A stretch of DNA of 64,000 nt, taken from NCBI RefSeq assembly GCF_002865585.1, contig NZ_CP025581.1, positions 1,426,001 through 1,490,000 on the forward strand, read 5' to 3'. Shown one piece after another: positions 9,488 to 17,771 of the stretch. Under the pieces are notes generated by a model. It did not search any database. It had not been told where the DNA came from and worked only from the letters and a program-made list of their open reading frames with translations. Origin of the DNA: Nocardioides houyundeii (GTDB taxonomy: Bacteria > Actinomycetota > Actinomycetes > Propionibacteriales > Nocardioidaceae). Position numbers and translations under genes: made by a program. The number at the start of each line of letters is the position of its first letter. The stretch's first letter is position 1.

Positions 9488-10032
9488 CAGCCGATGGCGG
9501 TGTGCAGGCGGACCTGCTTGAGACCGGAGGTCTCGGCGCCGTCGAGGGCGAGCTCGCGGTGCGCGCCGTCGGGGGCCCAGCCGGCCTCGACGAGGAAGGT
9601 CCGCAGCGCGTCGTCCCGTGCCGATACCCACGTCACCGCACGGGTGAACCGGTCGGCCACCAGGGTGTCGACCGCGGCCTGCAGCAGCCGCGACCCGTGG
9701 CCCTTGCGTCGTTCCTCCGGGTGCAGGGTGATCTCGGCGATCTCGCCGTCGGCGATGGGGTCACAGTCGGGGTCGCCCGCGGGGGAGGTGAGGGCGAAGC
9801 CGACGACGCGGTTGCGCTCGAGCGCGACCAGGACCCGGTTGCGCGCGTCGGCGGGACGGCTCAGCGCCTGGCGCCACACCGGCGCGAGCGCCTCGGCGTC
9901 CTGGGGGAGCGCGTCGGGCGGCACGAGACCGTCGTACAGGGCGGGCCAGGCGACGACCTGCAGCGCGGCGATGGCGGTGGCGTCGTCGGCCCAGGCGATC
10001 CGGACGGAGACGTCTGCGGTGGGGCTGTTCAT
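9487..10032 (-). CDS. GNAT-family N-acetyltransferase
   Basis: The 181-residue protein has the GNAT fold. Strand 4 and the acetyl-CoA loop read EIAEITLHPEERRKGHGSRL, followed by a helix and strand ending VTWVSARDDALRTFLVEAGW. The substrate is unknown; linkage to azlCD suggests a small amine or amino acid (inference). ATG 10032 is preferred over a start 51 bases upstream because homology begins just after it. First gene of the operon, divergent from paaA. Confidence 0.8.
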   Translation of the reverse strand: MNSPTADVSVRIAWADDATAIAALQVVAWPALYDGLVPPDALPQDAEALAPVWRQALSRPADARNRVLVALERNRVVGFALTSPAGDPDCDPIADGEIAEITLHPEERRKGHGSRLLQAAVDTLVADRFTRAVTWVSARDDALRTFLVEAGWAPDGAHRELALDGAETSGLKQVRLHTAIG

Positions 10033-10102
10033 GGGGCCATCCTGCCTTGTCCTGTCCATTACAGAGACACGTTTGAGTTGCACGGGAGTGTTATACCGGT
10101 GC

Positions 10103-10108
10103 TAATGT
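10103..10108 (+). promoter_or_regulatory. -10 box, leaderless, paaA
   Basis: TAATGT lies exactly six bases before the GTG of paaA; TTGCAC at 10078-10083 could be a weak -35. No ribosome-binding site is visible. The 82-base region 10033-10114 is shared with the divergent acetyltransferase operon. Confidence 0.5.
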
Positions 10109-10114
10109 CGTGAT

Positions 10115-11074
10115 GTGGATCACAGGCAGGCGGCCATCCGGGTCTCGGACGACGAGTTCGACCGGCTGCTGGCCGAGGACGGGCGGATCGAGCCGCGGGA
10201 CGCGATGCCGCAGGGCTACCGCGACACCCTGGTGCGCCAGATCGCCCAGCACGCCCACTCCGAGATCATCGGCATGCAGCCCGAGGCCAACTGGATCAGC
10301 CGGGCCCCCAGCCTGCGCCGCAAGGCGGTGCTCATCGCGAAGGTGCAGGACGAGGCCGGACACGGTCTCTACCTCTACGCCGCGGCCGAGACGCTCGGGG
10401 TCTCCCGCGAGGAACTGCTCGACAAGCTGCACCGGGGTCAGCAGAAGTACTCCTCCATCTTCAACTATCCGACCCTGACCTGGGCCGACGTCGGAGCCAT
10501 CGGCTGGTTGGTCGATGGTGCCGCCATCGTCAACCAGGTGCCGCTGTGCCGCTGCTCCTACGGCCCGTATGCCCGCGCCATGGTCCGCGTCTGCAAGGAG
10601 GAGTCCTTCCACCAGCGGCAGGGCTTCGAGATCCTGCACACCCTCACTCGGGGCACCCCGGCCCAGCGCGACATGGCCCAGGACGCCGTGGACCGCTACT
10701 GGCGTCCCAGCCTGATGATGTTCGGACCGCCCGACGACGCCTCGCAGCACTCTGCCCAGTCGGCGGCGTGGGGGATCAAGCGCTTCTCCAACGACGAGCT
10801 GCGCCAGCGCTTCGTCGACATGACCGTCCCGCAGGCGCAGGCGCTGGGGCTCACGCTGCCCGACCAGGAGCTGAGGTGGAACGAGGAGCGGGGGCACTTC
10901 GACTTCTCACCCGTCGACTTCACCGAGCTCCGCGAGGTGATCGCCGGGCGGGGACCCTGCAACGCGCAGCGCCTGGAGCACCGGGTGCGCGCCCAGGAGG
11001 ACGGCGCCTGGGTGCGGGACGGGGCCGCGGCGTACGCGGCGAAGCAGGCGGCGCGGGCTCCCGGTGCAGCATGA
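10115..11074 (+). CDS. paaA: Phenylacetyl-CoA 1,2-epoxidase subunit PaaA
   Basis: PaaA is the catalytic di-iron subunit of the multicomponent monooxygenase that epoxidises phenylacetyl-CoA. The 319-residue ferritin-like protein has the two expected iron-ligand pairs: DEAGHGLY in the first half and [12 protein letters not shown] in the second. [13 protein letters not shown] and FGPPDD are family-typical. The gene heads a tightly overlapped paaABCDE operon, so the ring-activating step is complete, but none of the later genes (paaG, paaZ, paaJ, paaH, paaF, paaK) is in this window. Confidence 0.96.
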   Translation: MDHRQAAIRVSDDEFDRLLAEDGRIEPRDAMPQGYRDTLVRQIAQHAHSEIIGMQPEANWISRAPSLRRKAVLIAKVQDEAGHGLYLYAAAETLGVSREELLDKLHRGQQKYSSIFNYPTLTWADVGAIGWLVDGAAIVNQVPLCRCSYGPYARAMVRVCKEESFHQRQGFEILHTLTRGTPAQRDMAQDAVDRYWRPSLMMFGPPDDASQHSAQSAAWGIKRFSNDELRQRFVDMTVPQAQALGLTLPDQELRWNEERGHFDFSPVDFTELREVIAGRGPCNAQRLEHRVRAQEDGAWVRDGAAAYAAKQAARAPGAA

Positions 11075-11358
11075 GCGCCTGGACCGAGCCGCTGTGGGAG
11101 GTCTTCGTGCGCTCCCGGCGCGGGTTGTCCCACGTGCATGCCGGGTCCCTGCACGCCCCGGACGCCGAGATGGCGCTGCGCAACGCCCGTGATGTCTACA
11201 CCCGTCGCCAGGAGGGGGTCTCGGTCTGGGTGGTCCCGTCCGCGGCCATCACCGCGAGCAGCCCGCAGGAGAAGGACTCCTTCTTCGACCCCGCCGCGGA
11301 CAAGGTCTACCGGCACCCGACCTTCTACGACGTGCCGGAGGGGGTCGAGCACCTGTGA
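11071..11358 (+). CDS. paaB: Phenylacetyl-CoA epoxidase subunit PaaB
   Basis: The 95-residue product shows the PaaB signature: [20 protein letters not shown], the [16 protein letters not shown] helix and the [15 protein letters not shown] tail. PaaB is a small non-catalytic subunit; in E. coli it bridges PaaAC units. The ATG overlaps the paaA stop (ATGA). Confidence 0.95.
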   Translation: MSAWTEPLWEVFVRSRRGLSHVHAGSLHAPDAEMALRNARDVYTRRQEGVSVWVVPSAAITASSPQEKDSFFDPAADKVYRHPTFYDVPEGVEHL

Positions 11359-12107
11359 ACGCAGCGTTGGCGCGCTACGTGCTGGCCCTGGCTGATGACG
11401 CGCTGGTCTCCAGCCAGCGCCTGGCCTGGTGGATCAGCCGCGCCCCCCAGCTGGAGGAGGACGTCGCCCTGGCCAACATCGCCCTGGACCAGCTCGGACA
11501 GGCACGCTCGCTGCTGTCGTACGCCGCAGAGCTCACCGGCCGAGCCGGGGGAGAGGACGAGCTGGCCTACCTGCGGGAGGAGCGCGAGTTCCGCAACGTC
11601 TGCCTGGTGGAGCGTGCTCAGACGGACTTCGGGGTGACGATGGCCCGCCTGCTGTGCCTCTCCACCTGGCAGCACGTGCTCTACGCCGAGCTGGCGCGAC
11701 AATCCGACGACATGCTCGCCGCCATCGCAGCCAAGGCCGTCAAGGAGGTCGCCTACCACCGGGACCACGCACAGCACTGGGTGGTCCGGCTGGGGGATGG
11801 GACCGCGGAGTCCCACCGGCGCATGCAGGCGGCGCTCACGGCCGAGTGGCCCTGGGTGCACGAGCTCTTCGACGACTCCTGGCTGGACCCCGGACTGGCC
11901 GCGACAGGGACCGTGCTGGCCCCCTCCACCCTGCGCGAGCAGGCCAGTGCCGAGATCGAGGCCGTGGTCGAGGCGGCGACCCTGACGCTGCCCACGGACC
12001 CCGACGCGGTCTCCCGGGGCCGCCACGGCCTGCACACCGAGCAGATGGGCTTCCTGCTCGCCGAGATGCAGCACCTCGCACGCTCCCACCCGGGGGCGAC
12101 GTGGTGA
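11355..12107 (+). CDS. paaC: Phenylacetyl-CoA epoxidase structural subunit PaaC
   Basis: PaaC is the ferritin-like partner that holds PaaA but lacks the full di-iron site. The 250-residue protein opens with the PaaC-type LADDALVSSQRLAWWISRAP, continues with ANIALDQLGQARSLL, and has EVAYHRDHAQHWVVRLGDGT in the second half. The start overlaps the paaB stop. Confidence 0.95.
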   Translation: MNAALARYVLALADDALVSSQRLAWWISRAPQLEEDVALANIALDQLGQARSLLSYAAELTGRAGGEDELAYLREEREFRNVCLVERAQTDFGVTMARLLCLSTWQHVLYAELARQSDDMLAAIAAKAVKEVAYHRDHAQHWVVRLGDGTAESHRRMQAALTAEWPWVHELFDDSWLDPGLAATGTVLAPSTLREQASAEIEAVVEAATLTLPTDPDAVSRGRHGLHTEQMGFLLAEMQHLARSHPGATW

Positions 12108-12592
12108 GCGCCCCCGCCACGGGACGAGGCTCGCGGCCCTGGGCGCTGGCCGCGACGGTGGAGGATCCCGAGCTGCCCGTGGTGACCATCGGGGACTTGG
12201 GCATCCTGCGCGACGTCACCGAGGACGACCAGGGGCGGGTCCACGTGCAGATCACCCCGACCTACTCCGGCTGCCCGGCGATGGAGTCCATCCGCGAGGA
12301 CCTGATCGAGGTGCTGAGCCGCTCCGGCTACCGCAGGGTCTGCGTGGAGCTCGTGCTGGCGCCCGCCTGGACCACCGACTGGATGACCGACGCGGGGCGC
12401 CGCAAGCTCGCCGAGCACGGCATAGCCCCGCCGGCCCCGCGGGGACCGGTCCTGGTCCCGGTGTCGGTGCGCTGCCCGCTCTGCGGGAGCCTGGAGACCC
12501 GGGAGTCCAGCCGCTTCGGGTCGACGGCGTGCAAGTCCCTGTGGGTGTGCCTCTCCTGCGGCGAGCCGTTCGACCACTTCAAGACTCTGTGA
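12104..12592 (+). CDS. paaD: Phenylacetate degradation protein PaaD (SufT/MIP18-like)
   Basis: The 162 residues begin with a DUF59/MIP18-type domain (TVEDPELPVVTIGDLGIL, then TPTYSGCPAM with the conserved Cys) and end in a zinc-ribbon-like part with CPLCGS, a lone Cys, then CLSCGEPFDHFK. PaaD is thought to help mature Fe-S or di-iron centres of the epoxidase. GTG 12104 overlaps the paaC stop; another GTG lies three bases earlier. Confidence 0.93.
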   Translation: MSAPATGRGSRPWALAATVEDPELPVVTIGDLGILRDVTEDDQGRVHVQITPTYSGCPAMESIREDLIEVLSRSGYRRVCVELVLAPAWTTDWMTDAGRRKLAEHGIAPPAPRGPVLVPVSVRCPLCGSLETRESSRFGSTACKSLWVCLSCGEPFDHFKTL

Positions 12593-12620
12593 TGGCCCTG
12601 TGATGGCCCGGTGATGGCCC
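12588..12620 (+). repeat. Three 11-base tandem repeats at the paaD/paaE junction
   Basis: TGTGATGGCCC occurs at 12588-12598 and 12599-12609, then GGTGATGGCCC at 12610-12620. Each unit contains GTGATG, and since 11 is not a multiple of three the candidate start codons fall in different frames. The paaD stop is in the first unit and the paaE start in the third. Confidence 0.85.
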
Positions 12621-13690
12621 GTCCCCAGGCGAGCGTGCACCCGCTGACCGTGGCCCGCGTCGACCCGCTCACCGACGAGGCGGTGGCGATCACCTTCGAG
12701 GTTCCCGACGACCTGCCGGGGGACTACGCCTTCGTGGCCGGCCAGCACCTGACGATCCTGGGTCCCGACGACGTGCGCCGCTCCTTCTCGTTGTGCTGCG
12801 CGCCGTCCAGCGGCACGCTGCGCATCGGCGTCAAGCGTCTGCCCGGTGGCGTCTTCAGCGACCAGGTGGTCAGCACCCTGCGCCCCGGGGACGTGCTCGA
12901 GGTGATGACGCCGGCGGGACGGTTCGTCGCGGAGCCGGACCCGTCGCGCAAGGCGTCGTACGTCGCCATCGCCGCCGGCTCGGGCATCACCCCGGTGCTC
13001 TCCATCGTCACCGCCCTGCTGGAGGGGGAGCCCGGCTCCACCGTGACCCTGCTGTGCGCGAACCGGACCGCGGCCTCGGTGATGTTCCTCGACGAGGTGC
13101 ACGACCTCAAGGACGCCCATCCCACCCGGCTCCAGGTCCTGCACGTGCTCTCCCGGGAGGCCCGGGACGCGACGCTGCTGTCCGGTCGGCTCGATGCGGC
13201 CCGGCTCGCGCAGCTCCTGGCGGCGTTCGTCGACTCCGCCGCGGTCGACGACTGGTTCCTGTGCGGCCCGCAGCCGATGATGACCGAGCTGCGCGCCCTG
13301 CTGGTGGCCCGGGGGACGGGTCGGGTGCACGTGGAGCTCTTCCATGCCACCGCGCCGAGCGGCGAGCCGGCGCGCGGTGGGAGGCTGGCGCAGGTGGCCA
13401 CCCCCGACGGCTCGGCCCGCGTGGTGGCCCACCTCGACGGACGCGCCAGCGAGATCGACCTCCGCCCGGACGGGCCCACGGTGCTGGACGCCATGGCGAC
13501 CGTGCGCGGCGACCTGCCCTTCGCGTGCAAGGGAGGCGTGTGCGGCACCTGCCGCGCCAAGGTGGTCCAGGGGACGGTCGCGATGGACCTCAACTACGCG
13601 CTGGAGCCCGACGAGGTGGCAGGCGGCTACGTGCTGACCTGCCAGTCACACCCCACGGCGACCCGCGTGGTCCTGGACTACGACGCCTGA
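12614..13690 (+). CDS. paaE: Phenylacetyl-CoA epoxidase reductase subunit PaaE
   Basis: PaaE passes electrons from NADPH to the PaaA di-iron site. The 358-residue protein has a ferredoxin-reductase part first (flavin-binding RRSFSLC, nucleotide-binding GSGITPVLS, and CGPQPMM near residue 215) and a C-terminal plant-type [2Fe-2S] ferredoxin domain with CKGGVCGTCRAKV plus the distant fourth cysteine in LTCQS. The start could be GTG 12611 or ATG 12614. The 3' end overlaps the convergent transporter gene by 45 bases. Confidence 0.95.
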   Translation: MARPQASVHPLTVARVDPLTDEAVAITFEVPDDLPGDYAFVAGQHLTILGPDDVRRSFSLCCAPSSGTLRIGVKRLPGGVFSDQVVSTLRPGDVLEVMTPAGRFVAEPDPSRKASYVAIAAGSGITPVLSIVTALLEGEPGSTVTLLCANRTAASVMFLDEVHDLKDAHPTRLQVLHVLSREARDATLLSGRLDAARLAQLLAAFVDSAAVDDWFLCGPQPMMTELRALLVARGTGRVHVELFHATAPSGEPARGGRLAQVATPDGSARVVAHLDGRASEIDLRPDGPTVLDAMATVRGDLPFACKGGVCGTCRAKVVQGTVAMDLNYALEPDEVAGGYVLTCQSHPTATRVVLDYDA

Positions 13691-14455
13691 CCCGCCGACC
13701 GCCAGCAGCAGCCCCACGGCGATGCCGGGCCACCAGCCCGGACGCACGCCGTCGCCCAGCAGGGCCAGCCCCACCAGCGCCGGGACGAACGTCTGGGCGG
13801 TGATGAGGGGCGCGGTCGCGGCGGAGACCGCACCGCGCTCCAGGGCCGCGGAGTACAGCCAGAACGCCAGCAGGCCCAGTGCGGGGACCAGGAGCGCGGC
13901 CAGCACCATGGGCGCCTGGAGCGGCCACCCCACGCCTCGGACGGCGATGGCGGAGCCGGCGTACCCCAGCCCGGCCAGCCAGCCCAGCATCGCGCCGCTG
14001 CCGCTACCCCCCAGGCGGCCCGACAGCACGAGCAGGCACGTGGCCAGTGCCAGGATGCCGGAGAACCACCAGTTGGTGACCACGTCCCCGGGCTGGCCGG
14101 ACGAGTAGGCCAGCAGCAGCAGGCCTGCGGTGATGGCCGCCACGCCCGCCCAGGCCTGCCGGCCCAGCCCCTCGGAGAGGCGGCGCGAGGCGAGCGCCGT
14201 GACCGGGAGCGACAGCGAGATCGTCGCCTGCGCGAGGTAGAGGGGGAGCAGCCAGATGGAGACCGCGTGCAGGACGAAGCCGAGGAGGTAGGCCACGACC
14301 ACGGCCAGCAGCAGCGGGTCGCGGATCCCCGCATGGACGAAGGCACCGAGGCCGTCGGCGGCCGTGGTGCCCCGCCGTACGGCATGGGCCTGGACCACCG
14401 CGGAGACGCCGAAGAGGGCCGCGGCCAGCAGCCCGGCGACCAGCCCCCACGTCAT
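13646..14455 (-). CDS. DMT/EamA-like membrane transporter
   Basis: The 269 residues form about ten short hydrophobic helices in two similar halves, as in drug/metabolite transporters. The N-terminal helix carries LFGVSAVVQAHAV, and LPLYLAQATISLSLPVTAL resembles the DMT repeat. The substrate is unknown. The last 45 bases overlap the end of paaE on the other strand. Confidence 0.7.
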   Translation of the reverse strand: MTWGLVAGLLAAALFGVSAVVQAHAVRRGTTAADGLGAFVHAGIRDPLLLAVVVAYLLGFVLHAVSIWLLPLYLAQATISLSLPVTALASRRLSEGLGRQAWAGVAAITAGLLLLAYSSGQPGDVVTNWWFSGILALATCLLVLSGRLGGSGSGAMLGWLAGLGYAGSAIAVRGVGWPLQAPMVLAALLVPALGLLAFWLYSAALERGAVSAATAPLITAQTFVPALVGLALLGDGVRPGWWPGIAVGLLLAVGGSGVVVQDHAGRRGV

Positions 14456-14474
14456 AGCGGATCCGCCGTCGCGA

Positions 14475-15083
14475 TCAGCGGTAGCGCTCGGGCAGCGTCT
14501 GGCCGATCTTGACCTGGGTCTTGGGCAGCCGCATGAAGCGGATCTGCAGGGCCCGCATGATGGCGTAGTACGTCGTCCCCTTGGTCGACTCGCCGGGGAA
14601 GCGGGCCGCCAGCTCGCGGCGCAGCCTGAAGCGCAGGAAGAAGGCGTCGAGCACGATCAGCATCAGGGCCCCGAACAGCAGGGTGTTGCCCGTGCTGACC
14701 AGGTAGGGCTTGCCGGACCAGCCGAGGATCAGGGTCACCAGCATCACCGGCAGCATCAGCTCCATGAAGGAGAAGCGGGCATCCACGAAGTCGCGGACGA
14801 AACGGCGCATCGGGCCCCGGTCGCGCGCCGGCAGCTGGCGGTCGTCGCCGGACTTGGTGGCGCCGCGCCCGCCCTGGCCGGACTCGGCGCGGGCCGCGCG
14901 CTGGGCAGCTGCCAGCTCCTTGCGGGTGCGAGGCACCTTGGCCTTGGCCCGGGCCGCCGCCTCCGCCTCCTTGCGGGTGGGCGTGGGACGCCCCTTGGCG
15001 CCGGGCCTCTCGGGTGCCGCAGCGGTCTGCGGGACCGGCTCCGAGGTGGTGGAGGGGGAGTCGGACTTGCTGCGACGGAACAA
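14475..15083 (-). CDS. DUF3043 membrane protein
   Basis: A basic, Ala/Lys/Arg-rich N-terminus of about 100 residues precedes MRRFVRDFVDARFSFMELML, two membrane helices and a tail with STKGTTYYAIMRALQIRFMR. This matches the actinobacterial DUF3043 family (about 200 residues, function unknown). TTG 15083 is chosen because FRRSKS directly follows and family members start this way. TAGGCT on the minus strand near 15125 may be its -10. It is divergent from pspA. Confidence 0.78.
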   Translation of the reverse strand: MFRRSKSDSPSTTSEPVPQTAAAPERPGAKGRPTPTRKEAEAAARAKAKVPRTRKELAAAQRAARAESGQGGRGATKSGDDRQLPARDRGPMRRFVRDFVDARFSFMELMLPVMLVTLILGWSGKPYLVSTGNTLLFGALMLIVLDAFFLRFRLRRELAARFPGESTKGTTYYAIMRALQIRFMRLPKTQVKIGQTLPERYR

Positions 15084-15227
15084 CGCGGGGCCTTCGGACG
15101 AAGCGGCGGGTGAACGCGCAAAGCCTACCTTCTCCGGGCAGGTCGCCTCTTGTCTCGCCCCGCTTGGGGTTTGGTCATAGGGTGAGTTGCACAGCACACG
15201 ACCAGTACAAGGGAGGGGCCCGCCCCG

Positions 15228-15998
15228 ATGAGTCTCATGAAGCGCATCAGCCTGATCTTCCACTCGAAGGCGAACTCGGCGCTGGACCGGGCCGAGGACC
15301 CCCGACAGACGCTCGACTACAGCTACCAGCGCCAGCTCGAGCTCCTCTCCAAGGTACGCCGCGGCGTCGCGGACGTGGCGACGAGCCGCAAGCGCGTGGA
15401 GCTCCAGGTCAACCAGCTCGAGCAGCAGGCCAACAAGCTGAGCGCCCAGGCCCAGAAGGCCATCGAGATGGGTCGTGAGGACCTTGCTCGCGAGGCCCTC
15501 ACCCGCAAGTCCGGGCTCGCGACCCAGATCAACGACCTCAAGACTCAGCACGCCAACCTCCAGGGCGAGGAGGAGAAGCTCACCCTCGCGCAGCAGCGAC
15601 TGCAGGCCAAGGTCGAGTCGTTCCGCACCCGCAAGGAGACCATCAAGGCCACCTACACCGCGGCGGAGGCCCAGACCCGCATCGGCGAGGCGATGTCCGG
15701 CATCGGCGAGGAGATGGGCGACGTCGGCCTGGCCATCCAGCGGGCCGAGGACAAGACCGCCCAGCTGCAGGCCCGGGCGGGCGCCATCGACGAGCTGATC
15801 AGCTCCGGCGCCCTCGACGACGTCTCTCAGGTCGGCGGGAGCGACGACATCAGCCGCGAGCTCGACGCGATGAGCTCGCAGTCCGACGTGGAGTCCGAGC
15901 TCGCCCGCCTCAAGGCGGGCAAGACCCCCGAGGCCCTCGAGGCCGGCGACATCCTGGCCGAGGAGCCGCGCCGCACCAGCACGGAGGGTCAGTCCTGA
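15228..15998 (+). CDS. pspA: PspA/IM30 (ESCRT-III-like) membrane-stress protein
   Basis: PspA coats and protects the inner face of the membrane during envelope stress. The 256-residue product is almost entirely heptad-rich helix, begins with an amphipathic segment (MKRISLIFHSKANSALDRAED), and ends with the actinobacterial-type acidic tail. GGGAGGGG precedes the start; ATG 15237 is an alternative. It heads a compact operon with pspAA, htpX, pspAB and a histidine kinase. Confidence 0.92.
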   Translation: MSLMKRISLIFHSKANSALDRAEDPRQTLDYSYQRQLELLSKVRRGVADVATSRKRVELQVNQLEQQANKLSAQAQKAIEMGREDLAREALTRKSGLATQINDLKTQHANLQGEEEKLTLAQQRLQAKVESFRTRKETIKATYTAAEAQTRIGEAMSGIGEEMGDVGLAIQRAEDKTAQLQARAGAIDELISSGALDDVSQVGGSDDISRELDAMSSQSDVESELARLKAGKTPEALEAGDILAEEPRRTSTEGQS

Positions 15999-16276
15999 TG
16001 ATCGTGCGCATCCTCGGTGAGGGGCAGTTCGACGTGGCCGACGAGTCGCTGGAGCAGCTCAACCAGCTCGACTCCGCCCTGGAGACCGCGATCGAGGCGC
16101 TCGACGAGGTCGCCTTCGCCCGGACGCTCGAGGCCCTGCTGGCCGGGGTGCGCGAGCTCGGGGTCCCGCACCAGGCCGACAGCCTCGACGAGTCCGACCT
16201 GATCCTGCCCATGGCCGACGCGACCCTGGACGAGGTCAAGGGCATGCTCAGCGACGACGGACTCATCCCCGGCTGA
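15998..16276 (+). CDS. pspAA: PspA-associated protein PspAA
   Basis: This 92-residue acidic protein starts MIVRILGEGQFDVAD and continues through a two-helix region to the conserved DEVKGMLSDDGLIPG end, the PspAA-domain pattern. PspAA proteins accompany PspA in many actinobacteria and archaea; the molecular role is not settled. The start overlaps the pspA stop. Confidence 0.88.
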   Translation: MIVRILGEGQFDVADESLEQLNQLDSALETAIEALDEVAFARTLEALLAGVRELGVPHQADSLDESDLILPMADATLDEVKGMLSDDGLIPG

Positions 16277-16277
16277 C

Positions 16278-17192
16278 ATGGCCCACTCGCGCTTCATCAA
16301 GGACAACGGGCTGGTCGCCCGCATGGGCCTGGTCATGTTCCTGCTGGGCGCGCTGCTGGTGGGGCTGGTGGTCGTGCTGATCTACCTGTTCCCGAACTTC
16401 GCGGTGCTCATCGCTCTCGGCGGCATCGGCATCGCCTTCTACCAGTGGTGGAGCTCGGACAAGGTGGCGATGCGCGCCATGAGGGCCCGCGAGGTCACCC
16501 CGGAGCAGGCGCCCGAGCTGCACGGGATGATCGACCGACTGTGCGCCATGGCGGACATGCCCAAGCCTCGGGTCGGGATCGCCGACCTGGACATCCCCAA
16601 CGCCTTCGCCACGGGACGCTCACCCCAGCGGTCGGTGGTCTGCGTAACCACCGGGATCCTGGGCAAGCTGAACGCCGAGGAGCTCGAAGGGGTGCTGGCC
16701 CACGAGCTCTCCCACGTCGCGCACCGTGACGTGCTGGTCATGACCGTCGCCTCGTCGGCCGGAATCGTGGCGGGCATGATGACCAGGGGCGCCCAGTTCG
16801 GCGGCCTGACCCGCAACCGCAGCAACGGCAACAACGGGGGAGCGGCCGCTGCGTTCGCCATCGCCCTGCTCGTCAGCCTGGTCGTCTACGCGGTCAGCTT
16901 CCTGCTGATGAGGCTGCTCTCGCGCTATCGCGAGATGGCGGCGGACCGCGCGGGGGCCTACCTGACCATGAACCCGGCGGCCCTCGCCTCGGCGCTGCAG
17001 AAGATCACCGGAGAGATGTCGGCGATCCCACAGCGCGACCTCCGGGGCGCCCAGGCGATGAACGCCTTCTTCATCGCCCCCGCCGTCAGCGGTGCCTCCC
17101 TCAAGACCCTCACCGCGACCCACCCGTCGTTGGAGCAGCGTCTCGAGCAGCTCGCCCGGATCCAGGCCGAGCTCGGCCGCCCGATAGGCTGA
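16278..17192 (+). CDS. htpX: HtpX-like M48 membrane metallopeptidase
   Basis: Two N-terminal helices (residues 16-55) anchor the protein. The zinc site HELSH (142-146) follows the family motif IPNAFATGR, and RYREMAADRAGAYLT supplies the third zinc-ligand region. HtpX degrades misfolded membrane proteins under envelope stress, which suits its place between pspAA and pspAB. Length 304 residues is normal. Confidence 0.93.
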   Translation: MAHSRFIKDNGLVARMGLVMFLLGALLVGLVVVLIYLFPNFAVLIALGGIGIAFYQWWSSDKVAMRAMRAREVTPEQAPELHGMIDRLCAMADMPKPRVGIADLDIPNAFATGRSPQRSVVCVTTGILGKLNAEELEGVLAHELSHVAHRDVLVMTVASSAGIVAGMMTRGAQFGGLTRNRSNGNNGGAAAAFAIALLVSLVVYAVSFLLMRLLSRYREMAADRAGAYLTMNPAALASALQKITGEMSAIPQRDLRGAQAMNAFFIAPAVSGASLKTLTATHPSLEQRLEQLARIQAELGRPIG

Positions 17193-17195
17193 GAC

Positions 17196-17771
17196 GTGGG
17201 ACTGTGGGATGCGGTGCTGGGCCGGACCAGACCGAAGGCCCCTGACCTCGACGCGCTGTTCCTGGTGCCCAGCGCCTCCATGACGCTCCAGACGGCCGCC
17301 GGGTTCGAGCCCACCGGCACTGGTTCGGTGTGCTACCGCGCCACCGCCGGGGCAGCCTTCGCCCAGACCCAGCGCGAGGTCGTCGAGCTGCTCGAGGCGG
17401 ACCCCCAGGCCCCGGCGGTCCGCACCACCCAGGACTCCTACGGCTACACCTGGCTGGTCGTGGACGGCCAGCCGAACGACCTGGCGGGGCTGTGCACCGG
17501 ACTGCACGCGGTCAACTCCAGCCTGGAGGCCCAGGGCTTCGGCGGCGGCTTGCTGTGCACCATGGTGCCGTTCGCGGACGCCACGGGCCGAAGCGTCGGG
17601 CTGGTCTACCTCTACAAGCAGGGCACGTTCTACCCCTTCGCCCCCGTGCCGGGTGAGCACCGCCGGGACAACCTCCTCGAGCTCCAGCTGCGCGACCAGC
17701 TCGCGGGCGAGCTGCCGATGGAGAAAGACCTCCAGAGGTGGCTCGCTGTGTGGGATGCTCCGGGACTGTGA
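17196..17771 (+). CDS. pspAB: PspA-associated protein PspAB
   Basis: The 191-residue soluble protein starts MGLWDAVLGRTRPKAPDLDALF and ends LPMEKDLQRWLAVWDAPGL, matching the PspAB family found behind htpX in actinobacterial psp operons. Function unknown. A TAGGCT lies five bases before GTG 17196 within the htpX end, so an internal promoter is possible. The stop overlaps the histidine kinase start. Confidence 0.85.
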   Translation: MGLWDAVLGRTRPKAPDLDALFLVPSASMTLQTAAGFEPTGTGSVCYRATAGAAFAQTQREVVELLEADPQAPAVRTTQDSYGYTWLVVDGQPNDLAGLCTGLHAVNSSLEAQGFGGGLLCTMVPFADATGRSVGLVYLYKQGTFYPFAPVPGEHRRDNLLELQLRDQLAGELPMEKDLQRWLAVWDAPGL

